56,162 bases of DNA from a virus. The stretch lies in IMG/VR virus record IMGVR_UViG_3300035664_000020, positions 1 to 56,162 of that record, one strand, 5' to 3'. Position numbers and translations under genes: made by a program. The notes under the pieces were generated by a model, which made no database searches, was not told where the DNA came from, and worked only from the letters and a program-made list of their open reading frames with translations. Shown here piece by piece: positions 48,070 through 56,162 of this stretch (positions within the stretch are counted from its first letter, which is position 1; the number at the start of each line of letters is the position of its first letter).

Positions 48070-49248
48070 ATGGCATGTACAGATATTAATCAATTCTTGG
48101 AGTCGGAATCAAACCGGATCGTCGATGATCCTTCCGAGAAGCAATTCATCAGCAATCCTTGGCAGAACGACTCTATCGTTCCGCGTTCCCGCTGGCCCAA
48201 TGGTATGGGCGATACCCCGAACTTCCTGACATTTGAGCGTGCGATGCCGTTCGGTTCCGATGTCACGTTCACCACCTACGGCTTCAATGACGGCGGTAGC
48301 GGTGACGAAGGCGGTTCTTGCCAGCCTCCTGTGTCCACAATCTATCCTTCGCAGACTCGCCGCTCGATGGAACTCAAGATTGCGGCTGTCGAAAGCCCTC
48401 CCTTCTGTATCGAAGATGCTCGCATGAGCTACAACATCGTTCAGCAGGCTGCTGCCTTCATCCGTAACCTTCGTGGATACTCCCGCTACCTGTGGGAAAA
48501 TCAGCGCCGCGACCAGTTCACGTCCATCTGCTCCAACAAGTACGTCGCTGACGCTGGCCTTACGGTCAACTCCGCTTCGTTCGCCACTGGAACGATTGGC
48601 ACCCTGAAGCGCGAGATGCTTGATTACATCCGCTACAGCCTCATCCGCAATGGAGCAGACATTCAGAACGGCCTCTCCGTCAATAAGATGGGTCAGCCTC
48701 TTCTGCCACTCGTCCTCTCCGATGAAGCTCAGCAGACGCTCGCTACCGATGGCGTGACCATCCAGAACATCCGCTGGGACTCCGAAAAGGTCCGTGCGCT
48801 CAACAATGCCCCTGGTTCCTTTGACAGCCTCAACGGCTTCAAGATGACCATCGACATCGCTGCTGCTCGCTGGAATCTTGTCGGTGGTGCTTGGGTGCGC
48901 GTTCCCTTCATGCTCCCTGCTACCAACAAGGGTGATCCTGCGAACGTCAATCCAGCCTACTTCACGGCTCAATACGAAGATGCGATCATCGCTACCAAGC
49001 AGGTTGTGAAGTTTGCGATTCCTGATTCTCAGCTTGCCGCTGGGGAAATGAAATTCGCTCCTCAGGACTACCTTGGCCGATTCAACTGGATCAACAAGTA
49101 TGACCGCACTTGCAACGTTGACGAAAACATTGGCTTCTTCCGTGGCAAGTTCGCCTACGGTGCTCAGCCAGTGATTCCTGAATACGGCGCAATCCTCCGC
49201 TTCCGTCGCTGCCCAACCAACTGGGTTGTGAACACCGCTTGCTCTTAA
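48070..49248 (+). CDS. Major capsid protein
   Basis: A 392-residue protein following portal and scaffold. It is rich in Asn, Pro, Tyr and Arg with balanced beta/alpha content (FIRNLRGYSRYLWENQRRDQ; DYIRYSLIRNGADIQNGLSV; LVLSDEAQQTLATDGV; YGAILRFRRCPTNWVV). Codon use is clearly more C-ending than in neighbouring genes, as expected for the most abundant protein. A strong terminator follows directly. HK97-fold is presumed from position, length and composition; no family was confirmed. Confidence 0.8.
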   Translation: MACTDINQFLESESNRIVDDPSEKQFISNPWQNDSIVPRSRWPNGMGDTPNFLTFERAMPFGSDVTFTTYGFNDGGSGDEGGSCQPPVSTIYPSQTRRSMELKIAAVESPPFCIEDARMSYNIVQQAAAFIRNLRGYSRYLWENQRRDQFTSICSNKYVADAGLTVNSASFATGTIGTLKREMLDYIRYSLIRNGADIQNGLSVNKMGQPLLPLVLSDEAQQTLATDGVTIQNIRWDSEKVRALNNAPGSFDSLNGFKMTIDIAAARWNLVGGAWVRVPFMLPATNKGDPANVNPAYFTAQYEDAIIATKQVVKFAIPDSQLAAGEMKFAPQDYLGRFNWINKYDRTCNVDENIGFFRGKFAYGAQPVIPEYGAILRFRRCPTNWVVNTACS

Positions 49249-49265
49249 TTGAGTAGAACCACTTG

Positions 49266-49303
49266 AGGCGGGGTTAGTCTAAAAAACTAGCCCCGCCTTT
49301 CTT
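49266..49303 (+). terminator. Rho-independent terminator after capsid gene
   Basis: AGGCGGGGTTAGT (49266-49278) pairs with ACTAGCCCCGCCT (49286-49298), a 13-bp stem with one G-T pair and a 7-nt CTAAAAA loop, followed by TTTCTT. It lies 18 nt after the capsid stop and would end the head-gene transcript. Confidence 0.9.
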
Positions 49304-49340
49304 GCATACACACCAAAACTCTGCTAATAGCTAATTGCTT

Positions 49341-49613
49341 ATGAAACTCTCTTTTACCTCACCTGAAGGCTGGCAAATGCCAGAAGACGCAACACCTGGA
49401 CAGCCTTTTCAAGCTGTTGGAACATTCCTCGCCGATGAAGACGGCAATCTCACTCTGACAGCCATTGATGGAACTGAAATTCCAATGATGGAAGACGACG
49501 AGATGGAGATGGAAGATGAAGGAGTTGAAGTCGAAGTGACGATGCCCGAAAAAGAAATGTCTGAAGAAGAAGACATGATGGATCGCGCTAAGAAAATGGG
49601 CGTCTTCAAATAA
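49341..49613 (+). CDS. Small acidic protein after capsid
   Basis: A 90-residue protein. Beta-type start (MKLSFTSPEGWQMPEDATPG) and a strongly acidic, Met/Glu-rich C-terminal half (PMMEDDEMEMEDEGVEVEV, EKEMSEEEDMM). Size and location just after the capsid gene suggest a head decoration or head-completion protein; not recognised. Confidence 0.55.
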   Translation: MKLSFTSPEGWQMPEDATPGQPFQAVGTFLADEDGNLTLTAIDGTEIPMMEDDEMEMEDEGVEVEVTMPEKEMSEEEDMMDRAKKMGVFK

Positions 49614-49625
49614 ACATCTCATCTT

Positions 49626-49994
49626 ATGAGGCCAGCATTTTCTGATGAAGTAAACGCAATGGTTGTTTTCGTTGCCGGAGACACATGGAATGGATTTCCG
49701 TCCATCACCGTGTCCAATCGTATTGCGCCTGGAGATCTGGCCTCAGTTAAGATGGCATTCAAGCTCAACCCCAAGAGCACAATGCCAACGCTGGAACTCA
49801 CCAGTGGAAATGCCGACATCACCATTAGTGATCCGTCGAATTGGGTATTTACCATCAATCCAGGTCGATACGAATTGCCAATTGGGCAATATGTCTGGCA
49901 GATTGAAACGACTGACGACAGCGCCCCTGCTTATGTCGAAACATTGATGGAAGGCATCGGAGAAGTGCTCTCCAACTACACGACCACAACCTGA
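49626..49994 (+). CDS. Beta-sandwich-like small virion protein
   Basis: A 122-residue protein. MVVFVAGDTWNGFPSITVSN, then LASVKMAFKLNPKS and GRYELPIGQYVWQIETTDD give the alternating strands of an Ig-like or BppU-type phage domain. It overlaps the fibre gene start by 1 nt (TGATG), so the two are probably made together. Likely a fibre-base or tail-associated protein. Confidence 0.55.
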   Translation: MRPAFSDEVNAMVVFVAGDTWNGFPSITVSNRIAPGDLASVKMAFKLNPKSTMPTLELTSGNADITISDPSNWVFTINPGRYELPIGQYVWQIETTDDSAPAYVETLMEGIGEVLSNYTTTT

Positions 49995-52900
49995 TGAGCC
50001 AGACAAACATTTCAGTCAATTCCACACTTGGTCCAACGATTGAGGTTCTAAGTGACGGAGGCATTGTAATCAATGTTGCTAATCCAGTCAGTGGAACTGG
50101 AGATGTGACTAGCTCAAGCTCTTCGGTAGATAACCAGATTGTCCGTTTTGATGGGACAAGTGGCAAAATTATCCAGAACTCTGGAATCACGATTGCTGAT
50201 GGCGCTACTGGAACGCTTTCTGGCACGAATACAGGTGACGTAACAATTGGAACGGCAAATGGATTGTCCATTGCTGGTCAGGCATTGAGCCTTGGAACAG
50301 CTTCCGCATCAACCACTGGCGCATTGACATCCACTGATTGGAGCACGTTCAACAGTAAGCAGCCTGCTGGCAATTACATCACGGCACTCACTGGAGATGT
50401 CACCGCATCTGGCCCCGGTTCTGCTGCTGCAACACTTACATCAACGGCTGTAACTCCAGGAGCATACACACTGGCAAATATCACGGTTGATAGCAAGGGT
50501 CGCATCACATCTGCTGCCAATGGCTCTGCTGGAACTGGAACCGTTACAAGTGTTGGCATCACTGGAACAGATGGCATCCAAGTTGATTCAGGATCGCCAG
50601 TAACGACATCTGGAGACATTCAACTTGGTGTTGATGCTGCCACAATGAAGACCACGCTAAATCTGGCTGGCACGAATACCGGAGATCAAAACCTTTTCGG
50701 CACGTTTGCTGTTGCAGGTCAAAGCAACGTAGTGGCAGATTCCACCAGTGATACACTCACGCTTGTAGCTGGTAGCAATATTACCATCACGACGAATGCC
50801 TCAACGGATTCGATCACGATTAACTCGACGGCCAGTGGCTCAGGTGATGTCGTTGGTCCAGCTTCGGCAACTGATAATGCGATTGCTCGTTATGATCAAA
50901 CTACTGGCAAGCTGATTCAAAATTCAGGGATCACTATCGCTGACGGTGCATCAGGAACACTCAGCGGAACTAACAGCGGTGACCAAAACCTATTTGGAAC
51001 CATTGCTGTAGCTGGGCAGTCAAATGTAGTGGCAGACTCTACAAGCGACACGTTGACATTGGTAGCTGGTTCAAACATCACAATCACTACCAATGATTCT
51101 ACCGATAGCATCACGATCAATTCCACAGCTAGCGGATCTGGAGATGTTGTTGGACCTGCTTCCGCGACTGATAACGCCTTAGTTCGTTACGATGGTACTA
51201 CTGGTAAGCTGATCCAGAACGGTCAAGTCACACAATCGGATACTGGCGATCTTGCTGCCATCAATTCGATGACGATGGACACCACGCCAACAGGCAGTCT
51301 CGCCGCACAAGGGCAGATGATGTGGAACGCTGACGAAGAAACACTGGACATCCAGTTGAACGGTTTCGCTCTACATGTTGGAGAACATGTCGTTTATCAC
51401 GTCAAAAATAGCACTGGCAGCACGATTGCTAAAGGTGTTCCTGTGATGTTTGCTGGCACCACTGGCAACAGCGGAAAGCTGCTCATCCAACCGTGGAATG
51501 GCACCAGCCCTGCTACGTTGTTCATGGGTCTTACTGCTGAATCGCTCACAACTGGAAGCGAAGGGTTCGTCATCGCGTTTGGTAAACTGCGCGGCATTCA
51601 AACCAATGGCGCAAACTACGGTCAAACATGGGTTGATGGCGAAATCATCTACGCTGGAACAACGACTGGATCGCTAACTAAAACGCAGCCTTCAGCGCCA
51701 AATCCAATCGTTCAAGTCTTGGCAGTAGTCCATGCTCACGCATCAAATGGGACTTACTTCATTCGACCAAATTATATCCTTGGCGATGTTTTTGGTCCTG
51801 CTAGCTCAACAGATAATGCACTGGTTCGATTTGATAGCACCACTGGAAAGCTGATTCAAGTTAGCGGAATCACTGTGGCTGATGGGGCTAGCGGCACTCT
51901 TGCTGGTAGTAACAGTGGCGACGTATCTCTCGCTGGAACTCCTGACTATATCACGATTTCAGGCCAGACAATCACTCGCGGACTAATCGACCTTGCCGCT
52001 GATGTAACCGGCGATTTACCACTAGCAAATCTAACCCAATCATCCGCTGCATCCAAACTACTTGGACGAGGAAGTGCATCTGGCGCTGGTGATTTTGAAG
52101 AGATTACAATTGGTTCTGGACTAACCATGTCTGGCACAACTATTAGCGCATCAGGAGGAGGTGGATCACCTGGAGGTGTTGACACCGAGTTGCAATTCAA
52201 CAACTCTGGAGCCTTTGGAGGCGCGGATATTCGTTGGGTTGATCCATATTTGGAAATGCCAATTGATGGAACCGTTGCGACAAGGGCAAAAATAGGGATG
52301 CAATCTGGTGCTGATAACGGCGCTTTCACAGCTAATGCTGGAAATTTACTAACCTACGGAGGCAACGGTGGACCAACACCACAAAGTCCAGGAGGTGGGT
52401 CTGGGGGTTCCGGTGGATATATCCGTACTTTTGGCGGAAACGGATTTACAAGCGGCGAGCCTGGAGGCGACTACGGCGGAGGTAATGGTGGTTACATTGA
52501 CACATCTGGCGGTGAAGCATCAGACGGTCAAAACGGTAATCCAGGCGGCTATATTAATACGAGCAATGGCGGAGGAAATATCGACACCAACCAAGGCTTC
52601 ATTGAGCTTGGTCAAGTCGGCAGTAGAACCACTATCGACAGCGGAGCAACAACCGATTACACGCTAATCACACCAACAGGTCCAGGTACTGCTGGTCAAT
52701 TACTAAATATTGCAAGCGTATCAAGCGGACTTGTTCAACTTGGTTACCTCTCTACACCCATTGCTATCGCCAACGGCGGCACAGGTCAAACCACCGCAGT
52801 AGCTGCGTTTGATGCGCTCGCGCCAACCACGACAAAAGGCGATCTTATTGCTCACAATGGCACCGATAATATCCGAGTTGCTGTAGGTGCTACTAACGGC

Positions 52901-53413
52901 CATGTGCTGACTGTTGACAGCGCCGAGGCAAGTGGAATCAAATGGGCTGCGGCAAGCAGTGGGAAACTAGCCCAAGCGGTTACTGCATCGTCTGTAACAT
53001 CTGGATCAACTACAGCAAACATACCATTTGACGACACCATTCCGCAAAACACGGAAGGACTTGAAATATTAACGCTAGCAATAACACCGACAAATGCCAG
53101 CAGCACGCTCCAAATTACTGCGACCGTGACGGTTTCTGGCGGCGGAATAGTGAGTGTGGCTGGGGCATTGTTTGTTGATTCAACGGCTAACGCAATTGCG
53201 GCAAACCTTAACACTGTTGGAGGTCTTGGGTATTTCAGTTTTTTAACTGTCGTAGCATCCATTTCAGCAGGCTCAACCTCCGCTCGAACCTATAAATTTC
53301 GTATAGGTAATTCAACCGGCGGCACTGTTTATTACAATAGATGGGCGACTGGTGACTTATACTCAACTGCTGGACCAGAGACTAGAATAACAATTCTCGA
53401 AATATTACCATGA
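49994..53413 (+). CDS. Repetitive tail fibre protein
   Basis: A 1,139-residue protein built of repeated fibre motifs: SGDVVGPASATDNA / RYDGTTGKLIQN / GITIADGASGTLSGTNSGD units at least four times, and GTVTSVG-type segments. Gly-rich stretch at ~790-860 (GGNGGPTPQSPGGGSGGSGG) may be a collagen- or polyglycine-like shaft. The C-terminal ~130 residues (NIPFDDTIPQNTEGLEILTL onward) form a beta tip domain for receptor binding. It would trimerise on the tail. Ends in an ATGA overlap with the next gene. Confidence 0.85.
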   Translation: MSQTNISVNSTLGPTIEVLSDGGIVINVANPVSGTGDVTSSSSSVDNQIVRFDGTSGKIIQNSGITIADGATGTLSGTNTGDVTIGTANGLSIAGQALSLGTASASTTGALTSTDWSTFNSKQPAGNYITALTGDVTASGPGSAAATLTSTAVTPGAYTLANITVDSKGRITSAANGSAGTGTVTSVGITGTDGIQVDSGSPVTTSGDIQLGVDAATMKTTLNLAGTNTGDQNLFGTFAVAGQSNVVADSTSDTLTLVAGSNITITTNASTDSITINSTASGSGDVVGPASATDNAIARYDQTTGKLIQNSGITIADGASGTLSGTNSGDQNLFGTIAVAGQSNVVADSTSDTLTLVAGSNITITTNDSTDSITINSTASGSGDVVGPASATDNALVRYDGTTGKLIQNGQVTQSDTGDLAAINSMTMDTTPTGSLAAQGQMMWNADEETLDIQLNGFALHVGEHVVYHVKNSTGSTIAKGVPVMFAGTTGNSGKLLIQPWNGTSPATLFMGLTAESLTTGSEGFVIAFGKLRGIQTNGANYGQTWVDGEIIYAGTTTGSLTKTQPSAPNPIVQVLAVVHAHASNGTYFIRPNYILGDVFGPASSTDNALVRFDSTTGKLIQVSGITVADGASGTLAGSNSGDVSLAGTPDYITISGQTITRGLIDLAADVTGDLPLANLTQSSAASKLLGRGSASGAGDFEEITIGSGLTMSGTTISASGGGGSPGGVDTELQFNNSGAFGGADIRWVDPYLEMPIDGTVATRAKIGMQSGADNGAFTANAGNLLTYGGNGGPTPQSPGGGSGGSGGYIRTFGGNGFTSGEPGGDYGGGNGGYIDTSGGEASDGQNGNPGGYINTSNGGGNIDTNQGFIELGQVGSRTTIDSGATTDYTLITPTGPGTAGQLLNIASVSSGLVQLGYLSTPIAIANGGTGQTTAVAAFDALAPTTTKGDLIAHNGTDNIRVAVGATNGHVLTVDSAEASGIKWAAASSGKLAQAVTASSVTSGSTTANIPFDDTIPQNTEGLEILTLAITPTNASSTLQITATVTVSGGGIVSVAGALFVDSTANAIAANLNTVGGLGYFSFLTVVASISAGSTSARTYKFRIGNSTGGTVYYNRWATGDLYSTAGPETRITILEILP
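50668..51211 (+). repeat. Tandem ~85-residue duplication in tail fibre
   Basis: Two consecutive units (from ~50668 and ~50965) encode nearly the same ~86 residues, with about seven differences, yet the DNA differs at many synonymous sites, including Ser AGC-to-TCA/TCT switches. The protein repeat is therefore older than recent DNA duplication or has been recoded. Confidence 0.7.
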
Positions 53414-53790
53414 AACATATAGAATTAATCGGCAACATGGTTACATCAGTGCGATCCGCTCCATATCCAATCGAATCACCAACAACCATTGAAGCGCCTA
53501 ACGAGGTGGAGTGTGGTTGGATTAAAAACGGTGACGAGTGGATTGCCCCCGTGGTACCAGTAGTCGTCAGTTTCCGCTCCTTAGCATTCGCCCTCCTCGA
53601 AGCCGGACTCTACCCGCAGGTCAAAGCCGCCGCTTTAGCAACTCCAGAAGGAGAAATTTGGTGGAACACGGCGCAAAGCACTACAGTCCATCGCGATCAT
53701 CCATTTGTGATTGAGCTTGGCGCTGCTATCGGTCAAACACCTGAGCAGTTAGATGCCATTTTCGCATCGGCATTGGCTTCTCAATCTTAA
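53410..53790 (+). CDS. Tail fibre assembly-like protein
   Basis: A 126-residue protein coupled to the fibre gene (ATGA). N-terminal NGDEWIAPVVPVVVS follows the WxxxGxEW pattern of small fibre-associated proteins. The C-terminal half is helical (FRSLAFALLEAGLYPQVKAA; HPFVIELGAAIGQTPEQLDA), as in host-nuclease-like caps and fibre chaperones. A fibre assembly or chaperone role is inferred from position. Confidence 0.55.
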   Translation: MKHIELIGNMVTSVRSAPYPIESPTTIEAPNEVECGWIKNGDEWIAPVVPVVVSFRSLAFALLEAGLYPQVKAAALATPEGEIWWNTAQSTTVHRDHPFVIELGAAIGQTPEQLDAIFASALASQS

Positions 53791-53809
53791 CAAAACTAAT
53801 TCACAAATC

Positions 53810-54121
53810 ATGAGCCACGACGAATCTCTCGCCATTGACGAACTTCGCAAAACCATCCGATGGCTCATTGGCGGTGTCATTGGACTTTTGAGCGGTGCCG
53901 CTGGCGTAGGAGGATGGGTAGCAACGCAAGAAGGTCGAATTTCAAGTCTTGCTGAGGCGGATAAAATCTCTATTACAGACCGATCTGAAATGCGTGGCGA
54001 ACTGAGAGCGCATTCATCCATCATTAACGCCATCCAAAAGGACTCAGCCGTTCAATCGCGAGATCTGCAATACATTCGCGAGGCGGTGACGGAGATTAAG
54101 GAGTCCATGAAAAAGCCTTAA
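53810..54121 (+). CDS. Membrane-anchored coiled-coil protein (holin/spanin-like candidate)
   Basis: A 103-residue protein from the ATG at 53810. One hydrophobic segment near residues 18-38 (WLIGGVIGLLSGAAGVGGWV), then a polar coiled-coil region (ADKISITDRSEMRGELRAHS; LQYIREAVTEIKESM). The layout is common to small phage lysis or tail-associated membrane proteins. It begins a group of possible lysis genes. A true holin cannot be proven. Confidence 0.5.
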   Translation: MSHDESLAIDELRKTIRWLIGGVIGLLSGAAGVGGWVATQEGRISSLAEADKISITDRSEMRGELRAHSSIINAIQKDSAVQSRDLQYIREAVTEIKESMKKP

Positions 54122-54124
54122 CTT

Positions 54125-54577
54125 ATGTGGCCTTTCACCTCCAAGCCTAAGCGACAACTTCGCTGTCTAAACGGGGCCACGGTTCATTCGCTAGTAGTGC
54201 GAGCACTTGAGGGAAAAACGCTATCTAATTTCAGATTCCTCATGCAGAAGGGCATCATGGCTTGCCCGTCTAAGCCAATGCTGCGTAAGGTAGCAGATCA
54301 AGCCTATAGACCTTGGCAAAGCGAATTGTGGGAATGCGAGGACCAAGCTCGTGCAGTTGTTCATCAAGCGCAGCTTGCTGCCGCTAAAGAAGGATGCTCT
54401 TGGGCTGTAGGAACGCTGCGTGCAAATGCTCCTGAAGGCTCAAGCCACGATCTCCATGTGTTCGTGTGGGCTATACTTGATTTACCAGAAGGTCTGCAAT
54501 TTACCTTGTTCGACCCAACTGCCGACGACTGGGCAGATGTGCCAGACCTATCTGGCGTTGATTACGCACTGACATGA
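54125..54577 (+). CDS. Possible transglutaminase/papain-like Cys peptidase
   Basis: A 150-residue protein. Order of candidate catalytic residues: Cys71 in WECEDQAR, His108 or His111 in SSHDLHVFVW, and Asp130 in LFDPTADDW, matching the Cys-His-Asp order of transglutaminase-like folds. The preceding gene is a membrane protein and the next is NlpC/P60-like, so a lysis or virion-entry role is possible. Starts 3 nt after the previous stop; ends with an ATGA overlap. Confidence 0.45.
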   Translation: MWPFTSKPKRQLRCLNGATVHSLVVRALEGKTLSNFRFLMQKGIMACPSKPMLRKVADQAYRPWQSELWECEDQARAVVHQAQLAAAKEGCSWAVGTLRANAPEGSSHDLHVFVWAILDLPEGLQFTLFDPTADDWADVPDLSGVDYALT

Positions 54578-55053
54578 ATATGGAACCAAACATGAAGCCT
54601 CGCATTGCCCTATTCAATGGCGATGGAGTGGTATCTTGGCTTATCAAAAAGCAGACGCGCTCAAAGTATTCACATGCGGCGATGCTTATTCCTGGCACCA
54701 CAAATCGCATTATTGAATCGCGAGAGTTCAAGGGGGTCCGGCTCCACACTCTGGACGAATCAGATAACCGACTGATCGACTGGTTTGCCATTCCAAGCAT
54801 GAGTGATGAGGATTACAATCATGCCATTAGCCTATTCTTGGGCCAGCTTGGAATGCCATACGACTACTGGAGCGTTGCTCGATTCGTCACCAAAAAGCCA
54901 GCGCGAGAGAATGGCAAATGGTTCTGCTCCGAGGCAGTTCACAAGATGCTAGCGGATGCCGGAACTCGTCTTCTTGTTCGCATTCCTTCAGCAGAAGTTT
55001 CTCCTGCCCACTTGGGCATTTCACCACTACTTGTTCAAGTTGCCGCACCATGA
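54574..55053 (+). CDS. NlpC/P60-like (YiiX-type) hydrolase
   Basis: A 159-residue protein; the ATG at 54574 overlaps the previous stop, and an inner ATG at 54592 is possible. YSHAAMLI (His34) and WFCSEAVHKMLADAG (Cys118, Glu120) are the hallmark of permuted papain-like YiiX/YebB enzymes, where His precedes Cys. Members cleave peptide or acyl bonds, in phages often as cell-wall hydrolases. Likely an endolysin or tail-tip hydrolase. Ends in an ATGA overlap with the lipoprotein gene. Confidence 0.72.
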   Translation: MNMEPNMKPRIALFNGDGVVSWLIKKQTRSKYSHAAMLIPGTTNRIIESREFKGVRLHTLDESDNRLIDWFAIPSMSDEDYNHAISLFLGQLGMPYDYWSVARFVTKKPARENGKWFCSEAVHKMLADAGTRLLVRIPSAEVSPAHLGISPLLVQVAAP

Positions 55054-55244
55054 AATACCTCTCACTTATCCTTGTCGTCTCAACGCTGTCTTCTTGCTCG
55101 ATTACAGACTCATCCAACGTAAAACGCATCGCTGTGGCTGGAGGAGTCGGTTATCTCACCGGTGGCAAAGCTGGGGCAATTTCCGCCGCCACTGCCGAGT
55201 TTAGCAGAACCAGCGCAAAATCCCCTCGCAATATTCAACCATGA
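55050..55244 (+). CDS. Small lipoprotein (outer-spanin-like)
   Basis: A 64-residue protein: signal peptide MKYLSLILVVSTLSSC with a lipobox ending in the first Cys (residue 16). A Gly/Ala-rich segment (IAVAGGVGYLTGGKAGAISA) follows, and a polar tail. Size and location after hydrolase genes fit an o-spanin or lysis-linked lipoprotein; a lipid-anchored glycine-zipper-like protein is another reading. Coupled to the previous gene (ATGA). Confidence 0.6.
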   Translation: MKYLSLILVVSTLSSCSITDSSNVKRIAVAGGVGYLTGGKAGAISAATAEFSRTSAKSPRNIQP

Positions 55245-55336
55245 GTTTATATTTAACCGCTAATGAGTTTATAGGATTCAGTTTTGCAGTGGTATCCATA
55301 TCAGTCTGGGCGCTAATAGTTTCAGTAAAACCATAA
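55241..55336 (+). CDS. Very small membrane protein
   Basis: A 31-residue ORF: MSLYLTANEFIGFSFAVVSI, then SVWALIVSVKP. One transmembrane helix. The ATG overlaps the lipoprotein stop by 4 nt. Could be a small holin-like or lysis-regulating peptide. Confidence 0.5.
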   Translation: MSLYLTANEFIGFSFAVVSISVWALIVSVKP

Positions 55337-55346
55337 AATATACCAA

Positions 55347-55466
55347 ATGAAAAAACCAACAAAGCCAGCCAAAACAGTCAAGAAAGCCGTCAAAACACAG
55401 GGCAAAGATACACTATCCTTCCTTGGAATCCCATTTGGGAAGATCCCCAAAGGAATGAAGAAGTAA
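55347..55466 (+). CDS. Small basic Lys-rich protein
   Basis: A 39-residue ORF: MKKPTKPAKTVKKAVKTQGK, then DTLSFLGIPFGKIPKGMKK. Lys-rich start and a hydrophobic middle. Likely DNA- or membrane-binding. It lies 10 nt after the previous stop and 24 nt before the phosphoesterase. Confidence 0.45.
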   Translation: MKKPTKPAKTVKKAVKTQGKDTLSFLGIPFGKIPKGMKK

Positions 55467-55490
55467 ACCATCAACACCTATCCTCGCGAT

Positions 55491-56162
55491 ATGAAAAACT
55501 GGTCCACCGCTGTTCATGAAACCCAAGAGATTCGCCACAAGAAGACTGTGGCCGACTTTGAGAGTGAGCGTAAAAAGCTGCTCAACGTCATTTCAGAAAA
55601 GGACAATCAGCTTAATATCGCACTTGGAATCGGCGGTGTTAAGCCTGTTGCTTCCAAGATCAATGCAGTCAGCGATTTTGACTCCGAAGCAACTTTTGTA
55701 GCCGTCGCATCAGATTGGCATGTCGAAGAGACAGTTGAAGGAAAAACCATCAACAACCTCAACGAGTTCAATCTTGATATTGCTGAACAGCGAATCAATC
55801 GCTTCTGGAACTCGATTATTCGCATGGCAAAGATTCAACGCCATGGTGCCAAAATTGATCGCCTTGTACTGATCTTAGGTGGCGATTTAATGACTGGCTA
55901 TATCCACGAGGAACTGTTGGAGAATAACGCTCTGTCTCCAACGCAGACAGTGTTGTGGCTTCAAGATCAGATCGCCAGTGGAGTTGAATTGCTTTCTAAG
56001 CACTTTGGAGAAATTGTGATTCCATGTTGCTACGGGAATCACGGACGCAACACTCGCAAGCCACGTCATGCTACAGGCGCTGCCAACAGCTACGAATGGA
56101 TGCTTTACAAAACAATGGCGAAGCATCTTGCTGACAAGGCTTCTTGGCACGTTTCTGACGGC
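55491..56162 (+). CDS. Calcineurin-like metallophosphoesterase (partial, 3' end outside)
   Basis: 224 residues visible; the frame is open at the window edge. After a coiled-coil start, metal-binding motifs appear in order: SDWHVEE (Asp75, His77), LGGDLMTG (Asp132) and YGNHGRNTRK (Asn183, His184). This is the GDxH/GNH pattern of binuclear metallophosphoesterases. It could process DNA ends, nucleotides or a phosphorylated substrate; no nuclease-specific cap is visible in the part seen. Confidence 0.85.
   Translation, partial: MKNWSTAVHETQEIRHKKTVADFESERKKLLNVISEKDNQLNIALGIGGVKPVASKINAVSDFDSEATFVAVASDWHVEETVEGKTINNLNEFNLDIAEQRINRFWNSIIRMAKIQRHGAKIDRLVLILGGDLMTGYIHEELLENNALSPTQTVLWLQDQIASGVELLSKHFGEIVIPCCYGNHGRNTRKPRHATGAANSYEWMLYKTMAKHLADKASWHVSDG

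Noticed and set aside
48109-48972. 287-residue antisense ORF opposite the capsid gene
   Set aside because: A by-product of C-ending codon bias in the capsid gene; no start context or motif.
1-56162. CRISPR array, transposon or integrase
   Set aside because: No regularly spaced direct repeats and no transposase or integrase motif were seen. The mobile genes found are homing-endonuclease types.

Overview
The window looks like 56 kb of a tailed double-stranded DNA bacteriophage genome (Caudoviricetes), not a bacterial chromosome. It is densely packed, many genes overlap by 1-4 nt, and it has portal, scaffold and capsid-like genes, a repetitive tail fibre, a phage recombination and replication module, several homing endonucleases and a 3,485-residue polyvalent protein. 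No large terminase subunit, integrase, tRNA or rRNA is recognisable, so the terminase probably lies outside the window. The host cannot be named from sequence alone. Base composition is intermediate, and many start codons are preceded by A/T-rich leaders rather than Shine-Dalgarno (SD) sequences, which would fit a host that tolerates SD-poor initiation.

Layout. (1) 1-2.7 kb, plus: end of a Thr-rich tail/fibre protein, then a methyltransferase, an unassigned protein and a GT-A glycosyltransferase. (2) 2.7-17.6 kb, plus: virion genes (connector-like protein, three small or coiled-coil proteins, the giant polyvalent protein with metallopeptidase-like motifs) and a Cys-rich protein. (3) 17.6-30.3 kb, minus: the presumed early module, with primase-helicase, helicase-loader-like protein, HNH nuclease, a second HNH nuclease, RusA-like resolvase apparently split by a -1 frameshift site, SSB, RecE-like nuclease, RecT, MazG-like pyrophosphohydrolase, an HTH protein and many small accessory genes. 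(4) 30.27-30.42 kb: divergent control region. (5) 30.4-38.6 kb, plus: HTH/small-terminase-like protein, N6 and C5 DNA methyltransferases each followed directly by a small CxCG...SCGC zinc module, a replication-protein-like gene and small basic proteins. (6) 38.7-42.6 kb, plus: second glycan/methyl module (methyltransferase, three glycosyltransferase-like proteins, an HNH-AP2 homing endonuclease). (7) 42.6-49.3 kb: portal, small protein, scaffold, then a 1.7-kb island (antisense gene, strong hairpins, HNH nuclease, structured non-coding stretch), then the major capsid protein and its terminator. (8) 49.3-56.2 kb: acidic small protein, beta-rich small protein, repetitive tail fibre, fibre-assembly-like protein, a lysis-like group (membrane protein, possible Cys peptidase, NlpC/P60-like hydrolase, lipoprotein, tiny membrane protein) and a metallophosphoesterase that runs off the end.

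How it fits together. The minus-strand block supplies replication and recombination (RecE-like/RecT/SSB/RusA with a primase-helicase) and probably host take-over functions. The plus strand builds and modifies the virion. The two DNA methyltransferases have no visible restriction partner, so they look like anti-restriction or regulatory methylases. The glycosyltransferase sets on both sides of the structural genes suggest glycan modification of the virion or the host surface.

The most unusual points are a canonical A AAA AAG slippery heptamer joining two halves of a RusA-like gene; an SD-sequestering hairpin in front of an HNH nuclease gene; a repeated hairpin plus AACCAAAAAC leader in front of accessory genes; an overprinted second reading frame across the C5 methyltransferase gene; and the HNH/structured-RNA island between scaffold and capsid genes.
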